A stretch of 64,000 nucleotides of DNA, taken from NCBI GenBank assembly GCA_030447955.1, contig JAUJNY010000003.1:194422-258421 (forward strand), read 5' to 3'. Below are positions 18,869 to 28,807 of the stretch, piece by piece; within the stretch, counting starts at the first letter, position 1, and each line of letters starts with the position of its first letter. The position numbers and the translations under genes were made by a program. This stretch comes from Jiangellales bacterium (GTDB lineage: Bacteria > Actinomycetota > Actinomycetes > Jiangellales > Jiangellaceae). The notes beneath the pieces are model-generated. The model was given only the letters and a program-made list of their open reading frames with translations. It was not told where the DNA came from and made no database searches.

Positions 18869-20299
18869 CTAGAGGATCGGCTCGGGGTCGTACGCGGCGG
18901 CGTCCGGATGGGCGGCGGTGACCTCCCGGACGCGGCGCACGACTTCACCGACCTGCGCGGCCGCCGCACCGGTGAAGGACAACGGCTCGGCGAGCAGCGC
19001 GTCCAGCTCCCGGCGCTGCAGCGGCAGCCGCGGGTCGCGGGCCAGCCGATCGATGAGGTCGTTGTCTTCCGCGCCTTCCTCGCGCATCCGCACGGCGACG
19101 GCGACCGCGTGTTCGCGGATCACCGCGTGCGCCTGCTCACGGCCCACCCCCTGCCGTACGGCCGCCAGCAGGATCTTGGTGGTGGCGAGGAACGGCAGGT
19201 AACGGTCGAGCTCGCGGCGGGCCACCGCCGGGTAGGCGCCGAACTCGTCGAGCACGGTGAGGAAGGTTTCGAGCAGCCCGTCGACGGCGAGAAAAGCACC
19301 GGGCAGCGCGACCCGGCGGACCACGGAGTCGGACACGTCGCCCTCGTTCCACTGGTCACCGGCCAGCTCCCCGACCATCGAGAGGAAGCCGCGCAGCACG
19401 ACGGTCAGCCCGTTCACCCGCTCGCAGGAACGGCTGTTCATCTTGTGCGGCATCGCCGACGAGCCGACCTGCCCGGGTCGGAACCCCTCGGTGGCCAGCT
19501 CGGCGCCGGCCATGAGCCGGATCGTCGTGGCCAGGCTCGACGGTCCCGCGGCGACCTGCACGAGGGCGGCGACGACGTCGAGGTCGAGGGAGCGCGGGTA
19601 GACCTGCCCGACGCTGCTCAGCAGCCGCGGAAACCCGAGCTGCTCGGCGATCCGGCGTTCCAGCTCGGCCAGCCTGTCCTCGTCGCCGCCCAGCAGGTCG
19701 AGCTGGTCCTGAGCCGTTCCCACCGGGCCCTTGAGCCCGCGCAGCGGGTAACGCTCGAGCAGCGACTCCAGCCGCTCGTAGCCGAGGAGCAGCTCGACGG
19801 CGACCGACGCGAAGCGCTTGCCGACGGTCGTCACCTGGGCGGGGACGTTGTGGCTGCGCCCCGCGATGGCCAGGTCGACATGCTCGGCAGCGAGCCCGCT
19901 GAGGCGCGCCAGTGCGGCCACCGTCTTGTCGCGCACCAGCTCAACCCCCGAGCGGACCTGCAGCTGCTCGACGTTCTCGGTCAGATCACGGCTGGTCATG
20001 CCCTTGTGCACGTGCTCATGCCCGGCGAGTGCCGAGAACTCCTCCAACCGCGCCTTGACGTCGTGGCGCGTCGCCAGCTCCCGCGCGCGAATCGACGGGA
20101 GGTCGACCTCGTCGACGACCTTCTCGTAGGCCTCCACGACACCGTCGGGGACGTCCACGCCGAGGGACTGCTGCGCGCGCAGCACCGCGACCCACAGCCG
20201 GCGCTCGAGCACCACCTTGTGGTGCGGTGACCACAGCCGCGTCATCGCCGCCGATGCGTAACGGTTGGCCAGCACGTCGGGGACCACGGTCTGGGTCAC
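18869..20299 (-). CDS. purB: adenylosuccinate lyase
   Basis: PurB cleaves SAICAR to AICAR and adenylosuccinate to AMP, releasing fumarate in both. The 476-residue protein has the fumarase/aspartase superfamily signature GSSAMPHKMNSRSCERV and the conserved GMTSRDLTENVEQLQ region. The GTG at 20299 gives the family N-terminus VTQTVVPDVLANRYAS; the frame runs 13 codons further upstream. It is in the same direction as purA and purD but separated from them by a small secreted-protein gene. Confidence 0.96.
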   Translation of the reverse strand: MTQTVVPDVLANRYASAAMTRLWSPHHKVVLERRLWVAVLRAQQSLGVDVPDGVVEAYEKVVDEVDLPSIRARELATRHDVKARLEEFSALAGHEHVHKGMTSRDLTENVEQLQVRSGVELVRDKTVAALARLSGLAAEHVDLAIAGRSHNVPAQVTTVGKRFASVAVELLLGYERLESLLERYPLRGLKGPVGTAQDQLDLLGGDEDRLAELERRIAEQLGFPRLLSSVGQVYPRSLDLDVVAALVQVAAGPSSLATTIRLMAGAELATEGFRPGQVGSSAMPHKMNSRSCERVNGLTVVLRGFLSMVGELAGDQWNEGDVSDSVVRRVALPGAFLAVDGLLETFLTVLDEFGAYPAVARRELDRYLPFLATTKILLAAVRQGVGREQAHAVIREHAVAVAVRMREEGAEDNDLIDRLARDPRLPLQRRELDALLAEPLSFTGAAAAQVGEVVRRVREVTAAHPDAAAYDPEPIL

Positions 20300-20324
20300 C
20301 CGGGGATTGTCCCGTACGACGTGC

Positions 20325-20358
20325 CGGGGCCCCGCCACCAGAGGTGACGGGGCCCCGG
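20325..20358 (-). terminator. terminator-like hairpin after the CTPGYWKNH gene
   Basis: Perfect 11-nt arms (CCGGGGCCCCG / CGGGGCCCCGG) with a 12-nt loop lie 9 bp behind the stop of the secreted-protein gene and upstream of purB. This is probably a rho-independent-like terminator isolating purB from the upstream gene. Confidence 0.6.
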
Positions 20359-20367
20359 ACGGATGAG

Positions 20368-20838
20368 TCAGCTCAGCGGGCAGCCGAGGTTGTTGGCCTC
20401 GTCCAGCGTCTCGGCGAGCGAAAGGATCTGCGAGCGGTCTCCGCTGGCGAGCGCGCTGTTCACCTTCGTGATGATCATGAACTGAGTGAACCGGCGGTAG
20501 GGGTACGCCACCCCCTCGTGGGCTGCGTTGAGGACTGCGGCGGTTGCGGCCCGCAACAGGATCTCGGCGGCTCCGTCAAGACCGCTGCCGCCGCGCAGCG
20601 ACAGAGCTTGGAGCAGCGTGAGGTCGCCGTATTCGGCCAGCGTCGGCGGAAGGTCGAAGACGTTCTCCAGCTGCCGGTTGGGGCGGTACACGGTCCCCAC
20701 CCAGCTCTCGGTGTGGTTCTTCCAGTAGCCCGGCGTACAGCCCTCGGTGCCGATGTTCTGGGCCGTCGCAACGGGCGCGAGCGCTACTGAGCCGGCCATG
20801 ACGGCGGCGGCAAGACCGGCGGTGATGCGGTGACGCAT
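20368..20838 (-). CDS. small secreted protein with CTPGYWKNH motif
   Basis: A 156-residue secreted protein. A signal peptide (MRHRITAG, then an Ala/Val core, ending near VATAQ) is followed at about residues 34-42 by CTPGYWKNH and later by a helical, Ala-rich region. A second Cys is at about 153, perhaps pairing with Cys34. The CTPGYWKNH motif recurs in many bacterial secreted proteins, but no function is established that I know of. The ATG at 20838 is preferred for its GAAGGGGG ribosome binding site, over an in-frame ATG 7 codons upstream. It has its own promoter region and terminator, so it looks monocistronic within the pur region. Confidence 0.82.
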   Translation of the reverse strand: MRHRITAGLAAAVMAGSVALAPVATAQNIGTEGCTPGYWKNHTESWVGTVYRPNRQLENVFDLPPTLAEYGDLTLLQALSLRGGSGLDGAAEILLRAATAAVLNAAHEGVAYPYRRFTQFMIITKVNSALASGDRSQILSLAETLDEANNLGCPLS

Positions 20839-20957
20839 TGTGACCCCCTTCAGGTTCAAATGTCCGGTTCCGGACCTCCCGGACCCGCGACTATTACGCA
20901 GCGTAGAGGAGACATGCCCACTGTGCTAGCTAATTCGACAGCAGGGCCGCAAATCTG

Positions 20958-22238
20958 TCACTCTGCGTTGCTACTGCCGGGCGCCTCCAACGAGCCGCAC
21001 ATCGCCTGGAGGGCGATGTCCCTACGGTGATGTGAGCCGTCGAGCCGGATGCAGCTGACCGCCGCGTACGCGCGCTCGCGCGCCTGGGCGAGGTCAAGGG
21101 CGGTGGCGGTCACGGACAGGACCCGCCCCCCGGCGCTGACCAGGCGGCCCGACTCGTCGAGGCGCGTGCCCGCGTGCAGCACCTCCACCCCCTCGACCGC
21201 GGCAGCGTCGGCAAGCCCGTCCACCTCGTCGCCGGTGCGCGGGGCGCGCGGGTAGCCGGCCGCGGCGACGACCACCGTGACCGCCGCCGCCGGGTCCCAG
21301 CCCAGCGACGGATGATCGCGCAGCCTCGCCGTCGCGGAGGCGTACAGCAGCTCCCCCAGCGGCGACCTGAGCCGGGCCAGCACCACCTGTGTCTCCGGGT
21401 CGCCGAAGCGCGCGTTGAACTCCACCACCCGCAGCCCCCGGCTGGTCAGCGCCAGCCCGGCGTACAGCAACCCGGAGAACGGCGTCCCCCGCCGGCGCAT
21501 CTCCTCCACGGTCGGCTTCACCACGCGGGCGACCACGTCGGCGGCCAGGTCGCTTGGCGCCCATGGCAACGGCGTGTAGGCGCCCATGCCGCCCGTGTTG
21601 GGACCGGTGTCGCCGTCGCCAACCCGCTTGAAGTCCTGCGCCGGCGCCAGCGGCAACGTCGTCACGCCGTCACAGACGGCGAACAGCGACACCTCTGGCC
21701 CATCGAGGTACTCCTCCACCAGGACCCGGCCGCACTGACGGGCGTGGGCAAGGGCAGCGTCGCGATCCGCGGTGACGACGACGCCCTTGCCCGCGGCGGA
21801 ACCGTCCGCCTTGACGACGTACGGCGGGCCGAACGCGTCGAGTGCGACCGCGGCCTCGGCCGTCGTGTCGCAGATGTGCGCCAGTCCCGTAGGCACCTCG
21901 GCGGCGGCCATGACCTCCTTGGCGAAGGCCTTGCTGCCCTCGAGTCGCGCCGCTGCCGCGGAGGGGCCGAAGCAGGCGATGCCCGCAGCCCGGACCGCGT
22001 CAGCGGCGCCGGCCAGCAGCGGCGCCTCCGGCCCGACGACGACCAGGTCCACACCGAACCGGCGGGCCAGCGCGGTCACCGCAGCGGGATCATCGGCGGC
22101 GACGGCGTGAACCGGCGCCAGCGCGGCCATGCCGGGGTTGCCCGGTGCGGCGTGCAGCTCGGTCACGTCGGGGTCGCGGCTCAACGACAGCACCAGGGCG
22201 TGCTCGCGGGCCCCGGCGCCCACGACGAGGACCTTCAC
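20958..22238 (-). CDS. purD: phosphoribosylamine-glycine ligase
   Basis: PurD (GAR synthetase) ligates glycine to phosphoribosylamine with ATP. The 426-residue protein starts with the dinucleotide-like motif VKVLVVGAGAREHALV at the GTG at 22238. It carries an ATP-grasp domain with KADGSAAGKGVVV, EEYLDGPEVSLF, DTGPNTGGMGAY and EFNARFGDPETQVVL. The end has about 17 extra residues after the usual RLDG-RRDIA block. It follows purA on the minus strand with 32 bp between them, so purA-purD is probably one unit. Confidence 0.95.
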   Translation of the reverse strand: MKVLVVGAGAREHALVLSLSRDPDVTELHAAPGNPGMAALAPVHAVAADDPAAVTALARRFGVDLVVVGPEAPLLAGAADAVRAAGIACFGPSAAAARLEGSKAFAKEVMAAAEVPTGLAHICDTTAEAAVALDAFGPPYVVKADGSAAGKGVVVTADRDAALAHARQCGRVLVEEYLDGPEVSLFAVCDGVTTLPLAPAQDFKRVGDGDTGPNTGGMGAYTPLPWAPSDLAADVVARVVKPTVEEMRRRGTPFSGLLYAGLALTSRGLRVVEFNARFGDPETQVVLARLRSPLGELLYASATARLRDHPSLGWDPAAAVTVVVAAAGYPRAPRTGDEVDGLADAAAVEGVEVLHAGTRLDESGRLVSAGGRVLSVTATALDLAQARERAYAAVSCIRLDGSHHRRDIALQAMCGSLEAPGSSNAE

Positions 22239-22270
22239 GTCGGCCGACCCTAGGGCCGGTGTGCCTCCCC

Positions 22271-23554
22271 TCAGAGCAGGGGGCGCACCGCGATCGTCTG
22301 GTCTCGACCCGGGCCGACGCCCACGGCGGACACTGGGGTGCCGGCCAGCTGCTCCACCGCGGCGACGTAGCGTCGTGCCGCGGGCGGCAGGTCGTCGAGG
22401 GACCGGGCGCCGCAGATGTCCTCCCACCACCCGTCGAGGTACTCGTACACGGGCCGGGCGTGGAAGAAGTCGGTCTGCGTCATCGGCATCTCGTCGTGGC
22501 GGACCCCGTCGACGTCATAGGCCACGCACACCGGCACCTTGTCCATGCCGGTGAGCACGTCCAGCTTGGTGAGGAACAGGTCGGTGAGGCCGTTGACGCG
22601 GCCGGCGTAGCGGGCGATCACCGCGTCGAACCACCCGCAGCGGCGCAGCCGCCCGGTGGTGACGCCCACCTCGCCGCCGGTCTTGCGCAGGAACTCCCCC
22701 CAGTCGTCGTGCAGCTCGGTGGGGAACGGCCCGGCGCCCACCCGGGTGGTGTAGGCCTTGCAGATCCCAACGACGCGGCTGATCCGCGTGGGGCCGATGC
22801 CCGCGCCGGCGCAGGCGCCGCCGGCCGTCGGGTTGCTCGACGTGACGAACGGATACGTGCCGTGGTCGACGTCGAGCAGCGTCCCCTGCGACCCCTCCAG
22901 CAGCACCACCGCGCCGCGGTCGAGGGCGGCGTTCAGCACCAGCGACGTGTCGACGACGTACGGCCGCAGCGTCTCGGCGTACGGCAGGTAGGCCTCGACC
23001 ACCTCGTCCACGGTGATCGCCCGCCGGTTGTAGACCTTGACCAGCAGGTGGTTCTTCTGCTCGAGCGCGCCCTCGACCTTCTGCCGCAGGATCTTCTCGT
23101 CGAAGAGGTCCTGCACCCGGATGCCCACCCGGGCGACCTTGTCGGCGTACGCGGGCCCGATGCCGCGCCCGGTCGTCCCGATCTGGTTGCGGCCGAGGAA
23201 CCGCTCGCCGACCTTGTCGACGGTCGTGTGGTAGGGCGTGATGAGGTGCGCGCCGCCCGAGAGCAGCAGGCGTGAGGTGTCGACGCCGCGGTCGGCCAGC
23301 CCGCGCATCTCGGCGAGCAGCACGCCCGGGTCGACGACCACACCGTTGCCGATGACCGGGATGCAACCGGGCGTGAGGACGCCGCTGGGCAGCAGGTGCA
23401 GCGCGTACGTCTGTTCGTCCACGACCACCGTGTGCCCCGCGTTGTTGCCGCCCTGGTAGCGCACCACGTAGTCGACGGCCCCGCCGAGCAGGTCGGTGGC
23501 CTTGCCCTTGCCCTCGTCACCCCATTGGGCGCCGACGAGGACGATCGCGGGCAT
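22271..23554 (-). CDS. purA: adenylosuccinate synthetase
   Basis: PurA condenses IMP and aspartate using GTP, the first step from IMP to AMP. The 427-residue protein starts [23 protein letters not shown], which is the GTP-binding P-loop region. Further blocks are [12 protein letters not shown], the IMP-binding [13 protein letters not shown], and [16 protein letters not shown]. The ATG at 23554 is chosen by homology, although the frame is open about 1 kb further, antisense to the kinase gene. It is divergent from the diacylglycerol kinase gene. Confidence 0.96.
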   Translation of the reverse strand: MPAIVLVGAQWGDEGKGKATDLLGGAVDYVVRYQGGNNAGHTVVVDEQTYALHLLPSGVLTPGCIPVIGNGVVVDPGVLLAEMRGLADRGVDTSRLLLSGGAHLITPYHTTVDKVGERFLGRNQIGTTGRGIGPAYADKVARVGIRVQDLFDEKILRQKVEGALEQKNHLLVKVYNRRAITVDEVVEAYLPYAETLRPYVVDTSLVLNAALDRGAVVLLEGSQGTLLDVDHGTYPFVTSSNPTAGGACAGAGIGPTRISRVVGICKAYTTRVGAGPFPTELHDDWGEFLRKTGGEVGVTTGRLRRCGWFDAVIARYAGRVNGLTDLFLTKLDVLTGMDKVPVCVAYDVDGVRHDEMPMTQTDFFHARPVYEYLDGWWEDICGARSLDDLPPAARRYVAAVEQLAGTPVSAVGVGPGRDQTIAVRPLL

Positions 23555-23680
23555 CTGCGGGTGAGCCTCTCGCGTTGACGGGCCTGCTGATGGGGCATCG
23601 TGATAAGCAGCGCGGGAATGGGGGCCGCTGTCGGCGGTCGTACGGCCTCCGGCCGCCGCCGAGGCTACCGGGGAGGGCCG

Positions 23681-24595
23681 ATGCCGCGCCGCCTGCTCGT
23701 GATCACCAATTCGGACGCCGGCTCCACTGCCGAGCGCGGCGTCGAGGAGGCCCTGACCGTGCTGCGCGAGCGCGCCCATGTCGAGGTCGCCGCGACCTCC
23801 GGCGTCGAGCAGCTCGACGGGGTGCTGGACGGACGCGACGGCCGCTATCTGGTGGTCGCCGGCGGGGACGGCAGCCTGCACGCCGTCGTCGCGGCGCTGC
23901 ACCGGCGCGGCGAGCTCGCTGACGCCGTCCTGGGGTTGATCCCGTTGGGCACCGGCAACGACCGCGCCCGCGGCCTCGGGCTGCCGCTCCGGCCCGCCGC
24001 CGCCGCGCGGGTGGTCCTGACCGGGGAGCCGCTGGAGCTGGAGCTCCTGGAGGACGAGGCGGGCGGCGTCGTCGTCAACGCCGTCCATGTGGGCGTCGGG
24101 GCGGAGGCAGCCCGACGAGCGCTGTCCTGGAAGCGCCGGCTGGGCAAGCCTGCGTACGTCCTCGGCGCCGCGCTCGCCGGCACCACCCGCGGCTGGCGGC
24201 TGCGCGTCGAGGCCGACGGCGAGGTGATCTCCGACATCGACGAGCGGCTGCTCATGGTGGCGGTGGGGCTCGGGTCCAGCATCGGTGGTGGGACCCCGCT
24301 GGCCCCGGAAGCGCGACCTGACGACGGCGTGGCCGAGGTCGTGGTGTCCCGCGCCACCGGCCCGTTGGCGCGCGCGGGGTACGCGCTGCGGCTGCGCCGC
24401 GGCACGCACGGCGAGCGTCCGGACGTCGTCACCGTCCGGGCCCAGACGGTGAGCGTCAGCGGCCAGCCCTTCCCGGTGAACGCCGACGGGGAGCTGTCCG
24501 GCCCGGTGAGCGCGCGGACGTGGACGCTGCGGCCACGGGCGTGGCGGCTGCTCGCCCCGCCGCAGGCGCCGGAGCGCGGAGCGCCGAGCGGCTGA
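23681..24595 (+). CDS. diacylglycerol kinase catalytic domain protein
   Basis: A 304-residue lipid kinase of the DAGK/YegS family. The ATP-binding signature [15 protein letters not shown] is at about residues 66-80, and the conserved [14 protein letters not shown] follows. The C-terminal lobe ([24 protein letters not shown]) completes the fold. The ATG at 23681 is preferred because GGGAGGG lies 6 nt upstream; an upstream ATG at 23600 has no such site. It may act on diacylglycerol or related membrane lipids; the substrate cannot be resolved. It converges on the DUF3151 gene. Confidence 0.9.
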   Translation: MPRRLLVITNSDAGSTAERGVEEALTVLRERAHVEVAATSGVEQLDGVLDGRDGRYLVVAGGDGSLHAVVAALHRRGELADAVLGLIPLGTGNDRARGLGLPLRPAAAARVVLTGEPLELELLEDEAGGVVVNAVHVGVGAEAARRALSWKRRLGKPAYVLGAALAGTTRGWRLRVEADGEVISDIDERLLMVAVGLGSSIGGGTPLAPEARPDDGVAEVVVSRATGPLARAGYALRLRRGTHGERPDVVTVRAQTVSVSGQPFPVNADGELSGPVSARTWTLRPRAWRLLAPPQAPERGAPSG

Positions 24596-24613
24596 GCTCA
24601 ACGGCGCAGCAGG

Positions 24614-25033
24614 TCAGCCGGCTCCCAGCTCCTCAACGGCGAGCGGACTGGAGTCGCGCAGGAACTGACGGCAGCGCTGCGCCTCGTCGCTCTCCCCGAT
24701 CTCGCCGGCCGCCCGGCCCAACGCGTGCAGGCTGCGCAGCCAGCCCCGGTTGGGCTCGTGCTCCCAGGGCACGGGGCCCTGTCCCTTCCAGCCGGCGCGG
24801 CGCAGCTGGTCCAGGCCGCGGTGGTACCCGGTGCGCGCGTACGCGTAGGACTCCACCACCCTCCCAGCGGCGAACGCCGCGTCGGCGAGCGTCGCCCAGG
24901 CCAGCGGGGAGCCCGGGTGACCGGCCGCGACGTTCCCCGGGTCGACGCCGGCGGCCAGCGCCTCCCGGGTCGCGGCGTCGTCGGGGAGACGGGTGGGCGG
25001 CGGGCCGCCGAGCAGGTAGTCGGAGAGGCTCAC
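24614..25033 (-). CDS. DUF3151 family protein
   Basis: A 139-residue actinobacterial DUF3151 protein. It starts SLSDYLLGGPPPTRLP and contains AYARTGYHRGLDQLRRAGWKG and VPWEHEPNRGWLRSLHALGRAA. The helical arrangement resembles tetratricopeptide-like repeats. No function is established. The GTG at 25033 matches the usual family N-terminus; the long open frame upstream is antisense to the hydrolase. It often neighbours fructose-bisphosphate aldolase and purA in actinobacteria, as here. Confidence 0.9.
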   Translation of the reverse strand: MSLSDYLLGGPPPTRLPDDAATREALAAGVDPGNVAAGHPGSPLAWATLADAAFAAGRVVESYAYARTGYHRGLDQLRRAGWKGQGPVPWEHEPNRGWLRSLHALGRAAGEIGESDEAQRCRQFLRDSSPLAVEELGAG

Positions 25034-25081
25034 CCCCACATCCTGGTGCACGTCCACCGGCGCGGGGAAGGATGCCCAGTC

Positions 25082-25957
25082 ATGGAACCGGAGGGACACC
25101 TTGTCGCTGTCGGTGACACCAGGCTGCACGTGGTCGAGCGCGGCGACGCCGCCGCGCCGCCGCTGCTCGTCCTGCACGGCGGCCCCGGCCTCGATCACCA
25201 CGTCTTCGCCGACTACCTGGACCCGCTGACCGACGCGGTGCGAATCGTCCTGGTGGACCAGCGTGCCCAGGGCGGCAGCGACCGGGACGCGCCACGCCAC
25301 ACCTGGACGCTGGCGCACATGGCCGCAGACGTCAGCGCACTCGGTGACGCACTGGCGAGCGACGGTCGCTATGCCGTGCTGGGCCACTCCTACGGCTCCT
25401 TCGTGGCGTTGCAGCACGCGGTGGACCAGCCCGGTGCGGCGACCGCCACGGTCGCCGTGTGCGGCATCGCATCCTCGCGCTGGCTGGCCGACCTCGACGC
25501 CCGCCTGGCGGCGTTCGAACCGGTGGAGCTGCGCCAGCAGGTCACCGACTCCTGGGCCAGGGAACCGTACGTGCGCAGCGCGGAGGAGGTCGCTGGGCTC
25601 CTGCACGAGCAGACCCCGTGGCACTTCGCCGACCCCACCGACACCCGGATCGAGGAGTACGAGCGGCGCAGCGGCGGGGGACGCTACAGCCCAGCCGTGC
25701 TGGCCCACTTCGCGTCGGCCGACTATGGCGCGATCGAAGTGGTCGACCGGCTGCGGGACGTGCCCCAGCCGCTGCTCGCCGTCGCCGGCCGCCACGACCG
25801 CACCTGTCCACCCGAAGCCGCCGAGGAGATCGCTGCCGCCGCACCTCGGGGTGAGGTCGTCGTTCTCGAGAACAGCGGGCACATGCCCTTCGTGGAAGAG
25901 CCTGCGGAGTTCTGCTCGACGGTGCGGGACTTCCTCATCCGAGCGCTCGTGCTCTGA
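25082..25957 (+). CDS. alpha/beta hydrolase (proline iminopeptidase-like)
   Basis: A 291-residue alpha/beta hydrolase. The oxyanion motif LVLHGGPGLDHH is at about 27-38, DQRAQGGSD at about 59-67, and the nucleophile elbow GHSYGS near residue 100. A likely acid is Asp in AGRHDRTCPPE and the His is in NSGHMPFVEEP near the end. The HGGPG motif and DQR-GxGxS pattern are typical of prolyl iminopeptidases and related amidases, but the substrate is uncertain. The ATG at 25082 is preferred; the open frame upstream is antisense to DUF3151. Confidence 0.85.
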   Translation: MEPEGHLVAVGDTRLHVVERGDAAAPPLLVLHGGPGLDHHVFADYLDPLTDAVRIVLVDQRAQGGSDRDAPRHTWTLAHMAADVSALGDALASDGRYAVLGHSYGSFVALQHAVDQPGAATATVAVCGIASSRWLADLDARLAAFEPVELRQQVTDSWAREPYVRSAEEVAGLLHEQTPWHFADPTDTRIEEYERRSGGGRYSPAVLAHFASADYGAIEVVDRLRDVPQPLLAVAGRHDRTCPPEAAEEIAAAAPRGEVVVLENSGHMPFVEEPAEFCSTVRDFLIRALVL

Positions 25958-25966
25958 CGCGTTTGC

Positions 25967-26989
<1,023 letters not shown>

Positions 26990-27201
26990 CGGAGCTCCTC
27001 GTCGTACGGGTGGAATGACCGGACTCGTCGGCGTCCCCATTGTCCACGCGTACGGCCGCCGGCCGGAAGGGACGTGGCTCGCCGGGATTGCGCCTTGGCG
27101 GAACCACGACGCCACGAGGGACGTCGGAGCGCCATGCGGGCGCTCGCGGGCGGCGCGTTGACGCAGGACACGGAATCTGGCGTCAAGGTCCTTTGGTCCG
27201 C

Positions 27202-28578
27202 TCAGCCGCGGAGCAGCTCGCTCGCCTTTGCCGCCGCGGTCAGGACGGGGTCCCACACCGGGGAGAACGGTGGGGCGTAGGAGAGGTCGACCATCGCCAG
27301 GTCGTGGACGCTCATGCCGTTCCAGAGGGCGACCGCCAGCGTGTCGATGCGCTTGGCCGCCTCCTGGCGTCCCACGATCTGCGCGCCGAGCAACCGGCCG
27401 CTGCCCGCCTCCGCGAGCACCTTGACCCGGATCGGCTGCGCCCCCGGGTAGTAGCCGGCCCGCGTCGTCGCGTCGATGACCGCGGTCACGTGCCGCAGGC
27501 CGGCGCGCTCGGCGTCGACCTCACGCAGGCCGGTGCGGGCAATCTCGAGGTCGCACACCTTGCTCACGGCCGTCCGCACGATGCCGGGGAACGTCGCGTA
27601 CCCCCCGCCGAGGTTGGCCCCCAGCACCCGGCCCTGCTTGTTGGCGTGGGTGCCGAGGGGTACGTGCGTCCAGGTCTGGGAGACCCGGTCGAAGCTCTCG
27701 ACGCAGTCCCCGGCGGCCCACACCCCGGGATGGCCGGGCACGGCCATCCGTACGTCGACTCGCATTCCCCCGGTGTCCCCGAGCGGCAGCCCGGCCGCGG
27801 CGGCCAGCGTCGTCTGCGGGCGCACGCCGAGCCCGAGGACCACCACATCGGCGGCGTACGTCGTGCCGCCCGCCACCACCCCACGTACCCGTCCGGCAGC
27901 GGACTCGACCCCGTCCACGGCGGTGCTGGTGACCACGTCGATGCCCATGCCCTCCAAGGCGTCGTGCACGAAGGCACCCATGTCGGGGTCGAGCGTGGTC
28001 ATCGGCTCGGCCGCCTTGTCGACCAAGGTCACGGACAGCCCGCGGCGCACCATGGCCTCCGCGACCTCCACGCCGATGTAGCCGCCGCCGACCACCACGG
28101 CGCGCCGCGGCGGGTCCGGTTGCCGCTGTAGGGCGTCGATGAGCCGGGCGCCATCGTCGAGGGTCTGCAGCCCGTGCACGCCCGGACCGTCAATGCCGGG
28201 CACCGGGGGCCGGATCGGCACCGCCCCGGTGGCGAGGACCAGCTGGTCGAACTCCAGCCGGGACGTCGCCCCCGTCTCGAGGTCGCAGGCGTCGACGACA
28301 CCGGCGTCCACGTCGATCCCGGTTGCCTCGGTGCGCATTCGTACGTCGATGCCCCGGCGGCGGTGCTCGTCCGGGTCGCGGGCGATGAGCTGCTCGGCGC
28401 TGGCCACGTCGCCCGCGACCCAGTACGGGATGCCGCACGCCGAGTAGGACGTCCAACTGCCGCGCTCCAGGGCGACGACGTCGAGGTCGCGTCCGCAGCG
28501 CTCCGCTGCGCGCAGCGCCTGGGAGGCAGCCGTCATCCCCGCCGCGTCCCCGCCGACGACCACGACCCGCTCGCCCAT
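27202..28578 (-). CDS. FAD-dependent oxidoreductase, CoA-disulfide reductase family
   Basis: A 458-residue flavoprotein with two Rossmann motifs: VVVGGDAAGM at the N-terminus for FAD and VVVGGGYIGVEVAE near residue 160 for NAD(P)H. A single redox Cys is present at about 48 in SYSACGIPYW, the signature of CoA-disulfide reductases and related NADH oxidases and persulfide reductases. GVWAAGDC is the second FAD motif. It has no rhodanese domain. The likely role is thiol/disulfide or peroxide handling. The tandem palindrome array lies 78-163 bp upstream of the ATG and could hold its operators. Confidence 0.87.
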   Translation of the reverse strand: MGERVVVVGGDAAGMTAASQALRAAERCGRDLDVVALERGSWTSYSACGIPYWVAGDVASAEQLIARDPDEHRRRGIDVRMRTEATGIDVDAGVVDACDLETGATSRLEFDQLVLATGAVPIRPPVPGIDGPGVHGLQTLDDGARLIDALQRQPDPPRRAVVVGGGYIGVEVAEAMVRRGLSVTLVDKAAEPMTTLDPDMGAFVHDALEGMGIDVVTSTAVDGVESAAGRVRGVVAGGTTYAADVVVLGLGVRPQTTLAAAAGLPLGDTGGMRVDVRMAVPGHPGVWAAGDCVESFDRVSQTWTHVPLGTHANKQGRVLGANLGGGYATFPGIVRTAVSKVCDLEIARTGLREVDAERAGLRHVTAVIDATTRAGYYPGAQPIRVKVLAEAGSGRLLGAQIVGRQEAAKRIDTLAVALWNGMSVHDLAMVDLSYAPPFSPVWDPVLTAAAKASELLRG

Positions 28579-28655
28579 GCCCCCATCCTGCCGCGTCCCC
28601 CACGCCGGATTGATCACGTACCCCCCCCGCCGGCCGATGGCGTCGCCGGACCGTT

Positions 28656-28741
28656 CGCGCGCAGGGGACCCTTGGGTGCAGCCCCATCGCGCGCAAGGGA
28701 CCCTTGCGCGCGTAGACCGCAAGCAAGGGACCCTTGCGCGC
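28656..28741. repeat. three tandem AAGGGACCCTT palindromes (family R3)
   Basis: Three near-identical palindromes of the form GCGCGCAAGGGACCCTTGCGCGC (perfect in the middle copy) are centred on positions 28668, 28700 and 28730, i.e. spaced 32 and 30 bp. The outer two copies have decayed on one arm. The array lies between the SpoU gene and the CoA-disulfide reductase gene, upstream of the latter's start. It is either a REP-like cluster or a multi-site operator on one face of the helix. Confidence 0.8.
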
Positions 28742-28807
28742 ATTAAGGCAGCGTTGGGGCGCGGTGCCGGCCAGGCCCAGCCGTGGGGTCCATTCGGACG
28801 CGGGTGG

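Noticed and set aside
18752-20230. 492-codon open frame opposite purB
   Set aside because: It is antisense to an intact purB and has no family features.
23681-24601. purA starting about 1 kb further upstream at 24601
   Set aside because: The conserved N-terminus [18 protein letters not shown] begins at 23554, and the upstream frame is antisense to the diacylglycerol kinase gene.
28656-28741. CRISPR array
   Set aside because: The three units are palindromes with only 7-9 bp between them, too short for spacers, and no cas gene is present in the window.
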